Source: M55B127 sp034521955
GTDB taxonomy: Bacteria; Bacillota; Halanaerobiia; Halanaerobiales; M55B127
Reading direction: 5' to 3'
Length of the DNA stretch: 64,000 nt
Assembly: GCA_034521955.1 (NCBI GenBank)
Contig: JAXHLT010000001.1
Coordinates: forward strand, 310,001 to 374,000
Shown here: positions 37,049 to 46,006 of the stretch, piece by piece
Layout: each line of letters begins with the position of its first letter
Numbering within the stretch: the stretch's first letter is position 1
The notes under the pieces: model-generated
Seen by the model: the letters and a program-made list of their open reading frames with translations, nothing else
Databases searched by the model: none
Told to the model about the DNA's origin: nothing
Position numbers and translations under genes: made by a program

Positions 37049-37443
37049 TTAACCAACCAATAATGCACCAAAAATTATCACTACAGCAACAATTGCTAAA
37101 CCGCAAGTCCTATTCCTGCAACTCCCCACAAACTAGCTGCAGTAGTCAAACCTTCAATTTTGTCTTCTTGTTTTATAATTGTACCTGCACCAAGAAAACC
37201 AATACCACTTATAACTTGAGCTGCTAACCTTGCAGGATCAGCATCATTAGATAATCCAAGATCACTTCCAGCAATTTTTATTGATATTATCATTATTAGA
37301 CAAGAAATTACTGCAACAATTAAATTTGTTCTCATACCTGCAGCTTTATTTCTTTTCTCACGATCATAACCAATCAAGATTGCTAAAAATGCTGTTAATA
37401 AAAGTTTAAATATATCTTCCCAAACTAAATCCATTATATTCAC
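37049..37443 (-). pseudogene. mgtC: MgtC/SapB-family membrane protein, truncated and frameshifted
   Basis: The first 115 residues carry the MgtC signature: LLTAFLAILIGYDREKRNKAAGMRTNLIV near the start (seen in pieces), RLAAQVISGIGFLGAGTII and GLTTAASLWGVAGIGLA. The frame then stops at 37096. Adding one base near 37101 continues it with GLAIVAVVIIFGALLVG to 37049, where it runs into the direct repeat. Family members are at least about 145 residues and often more than 220, so the C-terminus is lost. MgtC proteins affect magnesium limitation and ATP synthase. It was probably disrupted by the element to its left. Confidence 0.75.
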
Positions 37444-37481
37444 TCGCTGCTCTTCTTAATCTTACTTGTTTTAATCTTGCT

Positions 37482-38117
37482 TTAATCAAATAAATGACTA
37501 TTATCTTTTAACACTTTTTTTAATGCTTCTTCAAAATATGATTTCATATCCTTTTTCAAATAATTGTAGCCATAATATGCAGCTATTCCTCCTCCAATAC
37601 AATCAGCAATTAAATCCCACATTGTATCAATAAGACCTGTTTTTTGCATATTAAGGGCAAATAGATTATCCATTGCAAACTCAAATATCTCCCAGAACAC
37701 TCCAAAAGTAACTGCAAAACTAAAGGCAAATATACCAATAAACAATGGACTCAATATTACATCAATATCTTCCTCTCTGTTTAAAAAATATATCAGTGTA
37801 AAACCTATAAAACCCATAATAATTCCTGAAAAAGTATGTAGTAATGTATCCCACCACCAGAAATGATGGTAAAAATTCCTTAATTCACCTAAATATAAAG
37901 AGGCAAACACAAAAATCAAGATAAATATTTGAATATCAGACGGTATAAAAAGTAGTTTTTTATTTGATAAAAAATTAGGAATATATGTGGTTGCAAAGGC
38001 TAAAATGGAAATAAATAAACTTAACCAATGTAATGTGACTATATTTGCTATGATAGCACCAATCAATAATAATCTAAAAATCCAAACAAGAATTGTTTTA
38101 AACTTTATTTTGATCAC
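37482..38117 (-). CDS. predicted integral membrane protein (DUF2238/YjdF-like)
   Basis: A 211-residue protein with about six membrane segments. A conserved core reads FWWWDTLLHTFSGIIMGFIG around residue 85-105 and FGVFWEIFEFAMDNLF around 140-155, then LIDTMWDLIADCIGGGIAAY before a charged cytoplasmic tail. The buried Asp, His and Glu residues suggest a metal or proton-linked role, but no function is known. It stands alone with its own leader and is transcribed toward mgtC. Family name from memory. Confidence 0.75.
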   Translation of the reverse strand: MIKIKFKTILVWIFRLLLIGAIIANIVTLHWLSLFISILAFATTYIPNFLSNKKLLFIPSDIQIFILIFVFASLYLGELRNFYHHFWWWDTLLHTFSGIIMGFIGFTLIYFLNREEDIDVILSPLFIGIFAFSFAVTFGVFWEIFEFAMDNLFALNMQKTGLIDTMWDLIADCIGGGIAAYYGYNYLKKDMKSYFEEALKKVLKDNSHLFD

Positions 38118-38233
38118 CTCGATTATATAATTTTAACTATTAGTCATATAATTTATAATACAGGATTATATTCGTATCTATACTTATTATATATACTCTT
38201 TCAGCTTTCTTCAATGTTTTTTAATGCAACATT

Positions 38234-38268
38234 AAAAAAAGAGATTACTACAATTAAATAGTAATCTC
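38234..38268 (-). terminator. rho-independent terminator of the ferritin-like gene
   Basis: The perfect ten-base arms GAGATTACTA and TAGTAATCTC (38241-38250, 38259-38268) with an eight-base loop are followed on the minus strand by seven T residues. It lies 130 bases downstream of the ferritin-like gene stop. The reverse strand lacks a T-tract, so it works in one direction. Confidence 0.8.
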
Positions 38269-38394
38269 GAGTTATAACACATTTTTGTTTTATTGTATTA
38301 AAATTATTTTAGAATAATCATTTTAAATTCTGAATAAGTCTTTTCCCATTTGTTCATTTAAATATCACTCTGATAGTAAATATTTATAATTACC

Positions 38395-38946
38395 TTATTT
38401 TCCTTTATAACCCTGTCCAAATCCATCATTTCTATTTAAACTATTTTTAAAAGCTCTCAAATGGTTTTCTGACCCTCTTTTTAATTCTTCAAATACAAAT
38501 GCCACATCAGCGGGAATATCTTTTGTTAAAAAACTTTCATACATCTCAATATTATCAATCTCAGCATTTACACCTATTTGTAAAGCTTCTCTTATATCTT
38601 CAGGTAAAACTACATATTCACTTGAATTATCTTCCGGTATTGAAATATTGTATTTTTCAAATAATGGTTTCAATAATTCAATGTGGTGTTCTTCTGCTTT
38701 AATTATGTTACTAAAAGGACGTTGCACCCCATATTGATTCATTATTAAATCATATTCTGTTCTCGCAAGGTATTCATCTTGAATAGCATATATTAACATC
38801 TCTTCTAATGTATAATCTTCTGCGTGTTTTGCTCCCATAGCACCATAATTATCTTCCGCTAAAACAACAATTGACCCTATTAACAAACTTATCAACATAG
38901 TTATAATCAAAAACCATATTTTCTTTCTATCAAATATTTCTTGCAT
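38395..38946 (-). CDS. exported ferritin-like DUF2202 protein
   Basis: 183 residues. An N-terminal hydrophobic helix (residues 11-29, after IFDRKKI) is a signal anchor or signal peptide. The rest is a four-helix ferritin-like domain: LEEMLIYAIQDEYLARTEYD (Glu ligands), IIKAEEHHIELLKPLFEKY, ALQIGVNAEIDNIEMYESFL and LKRGSENHLRAFKNSLNR. The E...ExxH pattern in each helix pair suggests a di-iron centre, and family relatives are annotated as DUF2202. It may protect against oxygen or peroxide outside the cytoplasmic membrane. It is a single-gene unit. Confidence 0.82.
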   Translation of the reverse strand: MQEIFDRKKIWFLIITMLISLLIGSIVVLAEDNYGAMGAKHAEDYTLEEMLIYAIQDEYLARTEYDLIMNQYGVQRPFSNIIKAEEHHIELLKPLFEKYNISIPEDNSSEYVVLPEDIREALQIGVNAEIDNIEMYESFLTKDIPADVAFVFEELKRGSENHLRAFKNSLNRNDGFGQGYKGK

Positions 38947-39340
38947 TATTTTATCATCTCCTTATTTATCTTATTTTTATTATAAAATAAGAACATGAAG
39001 CAATTATGAATTCACATATGATTTTTAAGACTAAATTTCATATCCAGTTTATTTTTTCCATTTATCAAATAATAAAACTGCCTAATTAATTATTTAATAT
39101 TATTCCATCTCTTCATTTTAAAAATATAGAAAAACATTATGAAACAAATTGTTGATCCTCACCACCTAAATAAATAAGATTAAAGCCTCTCAGTTAAGAG
39201 AGGCTTTTCAGTATATATAAATAACTATTTTATTAATTAGGCAATCTCATTTTAAAAATACTCAAGAAATTAACTGTTTAATTATATTTTTTCTATTAAC
39301 TCCACAGAATTAAGTTCAAATTGTTTTTACCTTATTACTA
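38947..39340. other. intergenic region with no gene seen
   Basis: About 390 AT-rich bases between the ferritin-like and lipoprotein genes. Apart from the terminator at 39183-39208 and the probable promoter region of the ferritin-like gene (38950-39000), no coding frame or RNA gene was recognised. Confidence 0.6.
39183..39208. terminator. terminator hairpin downstream of the lipoprotein operon
   Basis: AAGCCTCTC-AGTTAA-GAGAGGCTT is a perfect nine-base stem followed by TTT on the plus strand and preceded by AATCTTAT-type A/T sequence on the other. It lies 130 bases after the lipoprotein stop and most likely ends that minus-strand operon. Confidence 0.7.
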
Positions 39341-40165
39341 TCAATTAGTAATATTTTGATCATAAATTTTAACTGTATTGCCGATAATTACATCTTTATC
39401 TCTATTTTCAATAATTAAATTTTTAATTTTGTTAATAAATGTAACAGAGTCTGTTTCATCAATTATTTCATTATATTTTGTTGTATTGGTGGGGGTATCA
39501 CTCAGAATTACAGCTTCAAACCCTTTTATATCAATATATACAAATATATATTTGGTAGCTTCAATCCCTCCACTTTCTTCAATACGCATTAAGGCAGCGA
39601 TATATTCAGAATTTGCCAAGTCAGGTTGATAATATATAATTTTACCTGCAGCAGGGTCATTTTCATAATTACCTGCATCAAAGATATAACGTTCTGCTTT
39701 ATTACCCCCGATTTTTTCTCTCACATATACTTCTAAGTTAGGATATTCCATAAGAGCTTTCCAATATCCAATAACATTAGTGGTATGCCAGGATTCAGAC
39801 ACATATCCTGCCATGAATATATTTATCGGGTCACCAAAAACAGATATTAACTCCTTTTCACGATCCATATAAATAGTCTGATTGATATCAAGAATCGTTT
39901 GGACATCTCCACTCCAAAACAAAAACTCTGAACCTAAATCAGCATCAGCTGATATATCGACAGTAGAATTACTACTTACATTAATTATCTTTTGAGAATC
40001 AGTAATAAAAGTTCCATTACTATCCTTTATAACACCTTCACCTGCAACCTCAAGTCTTAAATCATACATTTGTAAGTTTGTACTATTTGAGTCACAAGCG
40101 GTTATTAGAAATATTAAACCTATAAATAATATTCCTAAACCTAAATACTTCAAATTGTTGTTCAT
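39341..40165 (-). CDS. lipoprotein with InlB-like beta-repeat segment
   Basis: 274 residues. The signal peptide ends in a clear lipobox FLITAC, so the mature protein is lipid-anchored at Cys24. Residues about 35-110 resemble a divergent InlB B-repeat/bacterial repeat: LRLEVAGEGVIKDSNG, VDISADADLGSEFLFWSGD, DRE-KELISVFG. The C-terminal 160 residues form an unrecognised domain with WHTTNVIGYWKALME and KYIFVYIDIKGFEAVIL. It lies 50 bases downstream of the CsgG-like gene, and the two probably act together at the cell surface. Function unknown. Confidence 0.75.
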   Translation of the reverse strand: MNNNLKYLGLGILFIGLIFLITACDSNSTNLQMYDLRLEVAGEGVIKDSNGTFITDSQKIINVSSNSTVDISADADLGSEFLFWSGDVQTILDINQTIYMDREKELISVFGDPINIFMAGYVSESWHTTNVIGYWKALMEYPNLEVYVREKIGGNKAERYIFDAGNYENDPAAGKIIYYQPDLANSEYIAALMRIEESGGIEATKYIFVYIDIKGFEAVILSDTPTNTTKYNEIIDETDSVTFINKIKNLIIENRDKDVIIGNTVKIYDQNITN

Positions 40166-40217
40166 ATAAATCGCCCCCCAGCATATTTTATATCAATTTT
40201 ATAGTTGATTATATTAT

Positions 40218-41528
40218 TTAAAAATTGATATCTGTAAGATTAATTGAAATTTCTCCTTCATTTTGTGTCTTCAGCCATAATTGAACTCTTGATATTGCAT
40301 CTGCCTCTTTAGAAACACCAGTAAAACTCCATGAAATATTTTTTGTTTCTCCTTTTTTAAAACTATCTTTTATAGTTGCAATATTGCTTGAAGAATTCAT
40401 CCAAGCTCCAATTGATACTCTTTTACCAGTCATATCCTTTCGATTTCCATTATGGTCATAGAAATCTCTATTAGACATAATTAACTCTAATTCTTTATTA
40501 TGATTTTTAGCATATGCAGTACCAAGAATAGTTGCTCGATTACCAGATTTTACTACATTAGTGATAGTAATTACAAAATCTCTTGTATTAAGTTCATTAA
40601 TAGGACTAACAGTTTGCTTATCCTCAGAAGTATCCACTTTTATGTTATAAGCAAATTTATCATCAAGGGTTACTTTTTGATTAAGGTATACACTTTCTAA
40701 AAATGCACTATTTTGATCTATATCAACCACTTTTGCTTCACCAACTATTACAAGAGCGGTTCCTGAATCAGTTGATCTATATCTTATTAAATCACCAACT
40801 TGTCCAATTTCTAATCCATCTCTTATTCCTTTATTAATTATTATTTTATTTTGTACAATTGATAATATTTCTGCTTCCGCAGATTCCTCACGAGTATTAT
40901 CAACAGCAACTTCTGTTTCTATATTTTTAATGAGATCATTTACAGCACTTCTAATAGTCTTGTATAAAATATCTTTATCAGCTTCTTGGTATAAACCAGT
41001 CCCTACATTATCCAAATCAATAACATTTAAATTGTTTAAAACTTCTCGACCTCTACCATTAAATGTTTTTGTGATACGTCCAGTCTTTGCACTTATCATA
41101 TCAATACTTAATTCTACAGATATTTCTATTTCATTTTGAACAATTGGTCCAAGTTTAAAAACTTCTTTTTTCTCTACATCGACATTTTCTAACCTACCAT
41201 ATATAAATACCTCTGCATTAGAATAATCCCTCAATCTGTTTATTACAGATCGCGAAGGTCTTTGACCTCTTACATAATTTGTATCATCTAAAATATCAAG
41301 CATTCTATCTCTACTCAATACAGAATACCCCTCAACATTAACCAATTTATCATTAAATTGCCATGCTATTTCTTCTAATATTTCTTGTTCTTTATCTTTG
41401 TCAACAATCCAAGAAGAATCCTCCGAGCCAAATCCAATTACAGCTGTCCTAGTAGCTTCAGCATTAGCTATATTAAATACTAAGACTGTCAAAATTAATA
41501 AACTTATTATCAAAATCTTATTTTTCAA
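40218..41528 (-). CDS. exported CsgG/curli-assembly-like domain protein
   Basis: 436 residues from a TTG at 41528 behind AAAGGGTG. A signal peptide (IISLLILTVLVFNIANAEA) precedes a domain of about 200 residues with RTAVIGFGSEDSSW, YSVLSRDRMLDILDD, AEVFIYGRLENVDVEKKE, LSIDMISAKTGRI and IRSAVNDLIKNIE, the layout of CsgG/FlgT-like nucleotide-free alpha/beta domains. Residues 215-300 contain a flagellar-assembly-T-like segment (IIINKGIRDGLEIGQVGDLI, EAKVVDIDQNSAFLE), and the C-terminal 130 residues look like an all-beta domain. No lipobox. It is probably periplasmic or surface-located with the lipoprotein encoded next. Confidence 0.72.
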   Translation of the reverse strand: MKNKILIISLLILTVLVFNIANAEATRTAVIGFGSEDSSWIVDKDKEQEILEEIAWQFNDKLVNVEGYSVLSRDRMLDILDDTNYVRGQRPSRSVINRLRDYSNAEVFIYGRLENVDVEKKEVFKLGPIVQNEIEISVELSIDMISAKTGRITKTFNGRGREVLNNLNVIDLDNVGTGLYQEADKDILYKTIRSAVNDLIKNIETEVAVDNTREESAEAEILSIVQNKIIINKGIRDGLEIGQVGDLIRYRSTDSGTALVIVGEAKVVDIDQNSAFLESVYLNQKVTLDDKFAYNIKVDTSEDKQTVSPINELNTRDFVITITNVVKSGNRATILGTAYAKNHNKELELIMSNRDFYDHNGNRKDMTGKRVSIGAWMNSSSNIATIKDSFKKGETKNISWSFTGVSKEADAISRVQLWLKTQNEGEISINLTDINF

Positions 41529-42752
41529 TTTATTCACCCTTTCCCTTAAAATCTATAACTTAACTAAAATATTTTAATTCAATCAACACCACACTATCTA
41601 CAAACAGGACAAAAAACCATCTAAAAATAAAAAACAAATAAAACACCAATTATTATATCAATTTTTACAAGTTTAAAAATTTTTATTGAAGTTTTGATCA
41701 TTTTTCATTTCAAAGATCAACTTTACTAACTTTGTAATCAATTAAAAAGTATTTCCAAAATTAAACTTTCTGTATTTCATTAGTAATACCCTATCATAGA
41801 AACATATCTTTATAATTCATGATACCACTAAATATTTGAATCTTGTTTTAAAAAATCTCTAAAATATATCTAAAACAAATTTAATAGCACACACTAAATA
41901 ATTGATAATGAAAAACAATTTAAACTTCATCATTCTTAAATCCTTATCCTTAAAAAATTATATTTTATTATTAAATATAATCATAATTTTAAATCAGTTG
42001 TCAAAAATATAGTATAAATACACATAACAATATTAATCTAAATACTTTACTGGCAGATTCATAATCTGACTTTTATTTAACATGATTCTTTTTAAATAAA
42101 GTAATATGAAAATTATTATAGGAAAGGATAAATAAGTAGGAAAGAATAATTATAAGGTTTTTGTGGAAATAAGGAAAAATCACACGACAGATAAATATAA
42201 AATCAAAAATACGTATTAATCTTAGATATAATCATTAATGCAGGCTTATTTACTAATTAGAACACTCTTTTATAGAATTGTCAAGTTATTTGTTTACACT
42301 AAGTACACTAAGTCAAATAAATAACTTAAATTTAAACATATCAATGAAGAATAATACTTGAAGTCACTTTATTTAATTGATAAATGATTAATAAACTATT
42401 CGTTTACAAAACTGCTTTTCAAATCATATATAAAAAAAGTTAGTGGATTAGCTTAGGAAGGAATGAAAAATTTTTAAAATGAGCTGATAATACTATTAAA
42501 AGCCTAATATGATAATACAAAACAATACAGATAGATATTTAAAAAAGACAGAATTTTAGTTACATCTAAATATACAGTTCATAAATTGAGATACACTTTA
42601 TAACTTAGAAAGTATAAACAAAAAAACAAAGAAAAAAGACGAAAAGCATATGGATAATATGATATGGTTTATTGCAAGTTAAATGTGCACTAAGTTTTAG
42701 GCTTATAACCAAATTGTCCCTAGAAAGAACAAAATTAATAATATATTAAAAC
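41529..42752. other. 1.2-kb AT-rich region without a recognisable gene
   Basis: No frame longer than a few dozen codons with a ribosome site is seen on either strand. The stretch contains a 13-base imperfect inverted repeat (AAGTTATTTGTTT at about 42283 and its near-complement at 42315-42327) around a short CACTAAGT tandem. Runs around 42580-42680 have a lysine-rich, broken coding look but cannot be assigned. Probably decayed DNA beside the putative defence pair. Confidence 0.6.
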
Positions 42753-43121
42753 TCACTTCTCAATTTCATTATATTTTTTATTACTACCCTTAAATAAATC
42801 AGTGGGGTATTTTTCTTTGTTTATTTTAACTTTATTTTTCAAAGATGTCTCTAAGTCAATATTATTCATTTGAGCAAACCTTAAAAGAAAGAAAAACACA
42901 TCTGCTATTTCATTTTCTATTAATTTTCTTTTTTTAGGGTCTTCTAATAAAACATTTAATTCTTTATCTGATTTAAATCTAAATATTTCCAGTAACTCAT
43001 TTGCTTCTGTTGATATTCCTATTGATAAATCTTTGGGATTATGATATTGACTCCAATCTCTAAGCTCACAGAATTCTTTTACTAAATTTTTTAAATCATT
43101 TATTGTAGTTTCATTATCCAT
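42753..43121 (-). CDS. MazG-like nucleotide pyrophosphohydrolase (RS21-C6/dCTPase type)
   Basis: A 122-residue all-alpha NTP pyrophosphohydrolase. The metal-binding pattern ISTEANELLEIFRF near residue 34 (ExxxE) and IENEIADVFFFLLRFA near 67 (ExxD) are those of the MazG superfamily, with DWSQYHNPKDLS before them as in RS21-C6 (dCTPP1) proteins. It hydrolyses dNTPs, often dCTP or modified forms, to the monophosphate. Start 18 bases downstream of the DUF2075 helicase stop, so the two form an operon. A nucleotide-depleting antiviral role is possible. Confidence 0.85.
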   Translation of the reverse strand: MDNETTINDLKNLVKEFCELRDWSQYHNPKDLSIGISTEANELLEIFRFKSDKELNVLLEDPKKRKLIENEIADVFFFLLRFAQMNNIDLETSLKNKVKINKEKYPTDLFKGSNKKYNEIEK

Positions 43122-43139
43122 ACTAATATTTCATCTCCC

Positions 43140-45005
43140 CTATATCATCATTTGTTTAAAATACTTTTGTAATCCTTCATCCACACAATATATATAACAA
43201 CCCTTCATACCTCTAGTCATTAATGTTCGATAAGTATTCTTTATTATCTCATCTGCTATTTTATTTGCTTTCTCTGGATCTGATTTAGCCATTTTTTTAA
43301 TTCCCCAAAGTGTTCTATCATAAGTAGCTCTTTCATTAAAGTCAGTAACAATATGACCATCCTCATACCTCATATCTTCACCTATAATAACACCTACATA
43401 ATCAAACTCTAAACCTTGTGTTGTATGAATACATCCTACTTGATGAACTGAGTCTTTATCAATAGCATATGTATTAGTACCATTTAAATTCCAACTCATT
43501 TCAAAGTCGTCTATTTGTATATCTTTATATTTTGGATCATTTTTCCCCTCTTTAGGCCATTCCCAACAGTATCCTGCTAATAATCTTGCTCTTCTAGATT
43601 GACTATTTAATTTATATATAGTATTTCTTAATTTAATAGGATCATCAAAAATTTGAAAATCATAATTAATATCTTGCAAACTATAATTAGCAGTATCTCT
43701 AATTCCAAGAACATTATCAACCCAAGCAATATAACCATCAGAACCATTACACCTAAATTGAGATGATAATTCATTTTCATAAATTTTAGCATCAAAATTC
43801 TTAGCCCATTTTTTTATACTTTCAATACTTCCAATATCTTTTATATGTATTCTTTGTCTTTCATCAATAAAAAATACGCTAAATTTTGAAGCATTAATAA
43901 TTTCTTTTATTTGGTTTTCTCCTAAATTGGAATAAAAGCCAGATTTTTCATTTAATCTATGAGCTTCATCAACAATAAGTGAATCAATTGTATTACTTAA
44001 AACATCATAGTAGCTTCCTGATCCTCTAAATAAGTTATTAATATTTGTCTTTTTCTTAGTACCAGTAAGTTGAGCAGTATATACATTTCTAGGAGCACTA
44101 TTTTTAGATACATATTGGCAAAACTGATCGTTTTTTGTTAATTCTACTAATAGATTTACTGCCACAACTGATTTACCAGTCCCTGGACCTCCATTAACAA
44201 TATAAACACGTTTTTTCCCGTCATCTTTTGATTTTTGAGCTAAATTTAAAATTTCTTCAAATACAACCTTTTGATCATCAATCATTACAAATTCTTTATT
44301 TCCATCTAACATACTAGTTAAAGAATCTTGAAGGCTTTTAGAAGGTTTAATTTCAGCATTTTCAATTGAATAGATAACTTCTTTATTGTCACCTTTTTTT
44401 ATAAACATTTTAATAAATTTACGCAGTTTATGAATATCTCCTTTAGCAAATACAGGCGCTTTTTTTATATATTCATCATAAATTGGATCAATAATGTTTT
44501 TGTTTTTATTTATATCATAGTTATGTAAATAAGCACAGGGATTTAATTTAATATCTTCATTTTGTACAAATGTATTGTAATCTTCTATCATTGTACAATA
44601 AGACCAAACTTGATATGATGGATGTGTAACCTTTCTTAAAGCATTACCTGTAAATGTTTCAACAAGTCCATCTTGACCTTCTACAAGATTAATATCACTC
44701 CATTGCTTTAATTCAATTACAACAGTATTACCTTGATTATTTTGATTTAATCCAGATAAAATAAAATCTATTCTTCTGTCCGAATTAGGTATATTATATT
44801 CTATTGCAACACCTGAATTAGAAGGGATTTCACTGTCATTTAAAACATTATACATATACTGCATAGAATTTCTCCAGGAATTATATTCGCTTTTCCCCGC
44901 TCTATCATTCATTTTATTATATAGCAAATTATTTATGTTATCTGCTAGTTTATCCTTTTCAAGGTCAATCATAAAGTCTTTTTTAGTTCCTTCATAAATT
45001 AGCAA
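43140..45005 (-). CDS. DUF2075 helicase with N-terminal nuclease-like domain
   Basis: 621 residues from a TTG behind GGGGG. Residues about 40-110 contain RRIDFILSGL and TVVIELKQW, a D...ExK pattern of PD-(D/E)xK nucleases. From about 240 the SF1-type helicase core (DUF2075) follows: YIVNGGPGTGKSVVAVNLL (Walker A), DSLIVDEAHRLNEKSGF (Walker B), FFIDERQRI, QFRCNGSDGYIAW, GCIHTTQGLEFDYVGVIIG and NTYRTLMTRGMKGCYIYC near the C-terminus. Nuclease-helicase fusions of this kind occur in defence islands. With the following MazG-like gene it forms a compact two-gene unit bounded by gene-free DNA. Intact and without signs of decay. Confidence 0.85.
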   Translation of the reverse strand: MLIYEGTKKDFMIDLEKDKLADNINNLLYNKMNDRAGKSEYNSWRNSMQYMYNVLNDSEIPSNSGVAIEYNIPNSDRRIDFILSGLNQNNQGNTVVIELKQWSDINLVEGQDGLVETFTGNALRKVTHPSYQVWSYCTMIEDYNTFVQNEDIKLNPCAYLHNYDINKNKNIIDPIYDEYIKKAPVFAKGDIHKLRKFIKMFIKKGDNKEVIYSIENAEIKPSKSLQDSLTSMLDGNKEFVMIDDQKVVFEEILNLAQKSKDDGKKRVYIVNGGPGTGKSVVAVNLLVELTKNDQFCQYVSKNSAPRNVYTAQLTGTKKKTNINNLFRGSGSYYDVLSNTIDSLIVDEAHRLNEKSGFYSNLGENQIKEIINASKFSVFFIDERQRIHIKDIGSIESIKKWAKNFDAKIYENELSSQFRCNGSDGYIAWVDNVLGIRDTANYSLQDINYDFQIFDDPIKLRNTIYKLNSQSRRARLLAGYCWEWPKEGKNDPKYKDIQIDDFEMSWNLNGTNTYAIDKDSVHQVGCIHTTQGLEFDYVGVIIGEDMRYEDGHIVTDFNERATYDRTLWGIKKMAKSDPEKANKIADEIIKNTYRTLMTRGMKGCYIYCVDEGLQKYFKQMMI

Positions 45006-45354
45006 TATAATTCCCCCTGATAATAAAAAATACTATTTATATTATTTCTAACTTATTTATAATATTCAATATAATAAAAAATGTTCCTTTTTATTGTTTT
45101 TTAAATATTTTTGGAAAATATTGATAATAAATAATAATTTAACTTGAATTAAAAAAATAACATATTTATTAACTATTAGTTAATAATACTTTTTAAAATC
45201 AGTGTATAAGTATTTTTGAAATAAAAGTGAAAAGTAAAATATATGTGAAAGATTGATTAGATATTCTTTGGATAGATTTATTAAATAGAGATCAAGTGAT
45301 TATTGTATGTAGGTTTTATTAAGTTCATATAATGAAATATATCTGTATATAAAT
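45006..45354. other. AT-rich intergenic region, promoter side of the DUF2075 gene
   Basis: About 350 bases with no coding frame. It must contain the promoter of the DUF2075 operon (TATAATA-like sequences occur near 45060-45070 on the minus strand) and ends in the terminator of the tRNA operon. Confidence 0.5.
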
Positions 45355-45383
45355 AAAAAAATCTCAGATAGTAATTATCTGAG
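45355..45383 (-). terminator. rho-independent terminator of the rRNA-tRNA operon
   Basis: CTCAGATA and TATCTGAG (45363-45370, 45376-45383) form an eight-base stem with a five-base loop, followed on the minus strand by ATTTTTTT. It lies 36 bases after the last tRNA. Confidence 0.8.
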
Positions 45384-45418
45384 TATAGTTTAATATTGCT
45401 ATTAAATTGTAAAATTTA

Positions 45419-45494
45419 TGGTGGAGGTAAGGGGATTCGAACCCCTGACCTCTTGACTGCCAGTCAAGCGCTCTCCCAGCTGAGCTATACCCCC
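45419..45494 (-). tRNA. tRNA-Ala(GGC)
   Basis: 76 bases with encoded CCA. Anticodon loop CTGGCAG gives anticodon GGC, and the T-arm GTTCGAATC and acceptor GGGGGTA are intact. Last tRNA of the operon. Confidence 0.95.
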
Positions 45495-45503
45495 AATATA
45501 AAA

Positions 45504-45580
45504 TGGAGCCGATGACCGGAATCGAACCGGTGACCTCTTCCTTACCATGGAAGCGCTGCTACCGCCTGAGCTACATCGGC
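45504..45580 (-). tRNA. tRNA-Thr(GGT)
   Basis: 77 bases with encoded CCA. Anticodon loop ATGGTAA gives anticodon GGT. Acceptor GCCGATG pairs with CATCGGC. Confidence 0.95.
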
Positions 45581-45657
45581 TTTATATTAATAATCATATA
45601 CTTTTTTAATGAAAGTTTCAATTCTCAAGACAAAATTTTTTCCGCCATAAATTAAAA

Positions 45658-45734
45658 TGGCGGAGGCGACGGGATTTGAACCCGCGATCTCCGGCGTGAC
45701 AGGCCGGCGCGTTAAACCACTTCGCTACGCCTCC
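45658..45734 (-). tRNA. tRNA-Asp(GTC)
   Basis: 77 bases with encoded CCA. Anticodon loop CTGTCAC gives anticodon GTC. Acceptor GGAGGCG. A gap of about 77 bases separates it from tRNA-Thr. Confidence 0.95.
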
Positions 45735-45739
45735 GTGAA

Positions 45740-45815
45740 TGGTGGGCGAAACAGGGCTCGAACCTGTGACCCCCTGCTTGTAAGGCAGGTGCTCTCCCAG
45801 CTGAGCTATTCGCCC
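45740..45815 (-). tRNA. tRNA-Val(TAC)
   Basis: 76 bases with encoded CCA. Anticodon loop CTTACAA gives anticodon TAC. Acceptor GGGCGAA. Confidence 0.95.
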
Positions 45816-45816
45816 A

Positions 45817-45892
45817 TGGCACCCTCAAGGGGATTCGAACCCCTGCCGCCAGGATGAAAACCTGGTATCCTAGACCCCTAGACGATGAGGGC
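45817..45892 (-). tRNA. tRNA-Glu(TTC)
   Basis: 76 bases with encoded CCA. Anticodon loop TTTTCAT gives anticodon TTC. Only one base separates it from tRNA-Val. Confidence 0.95.
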
Positions 45893-45906
45893 ATTGTCTT
45901 AAAAGA

Positions 45907-46001
45907 TGGCGGAGAGAGAGGGATTCGAACCCTCGCTAGAGCATTATAGCCCTACTACAGGTTTAGCAAACCCGCCCCTTCAGCCACTTGGGTATCTCTC
46001 C
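45907..46001 (-). tRNA. tRNA-Ser(GCT)
   Basis: 95 bases with encoded CCA and the long class II variable arm. Anticodon loop TTGCTAA gives anticodon GCT. Acceptor GGAGAGA. Confidence 0.95.
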
Positions 46002-46006
46002 AACAA

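Noticed and set aside
42560..42690. Lysine-rich broken frame that might be a transposase relic
   Set aside because: No conserved motif could be placed and the frame is interrupted repeatedly; support is too weak for a mobile-element call.
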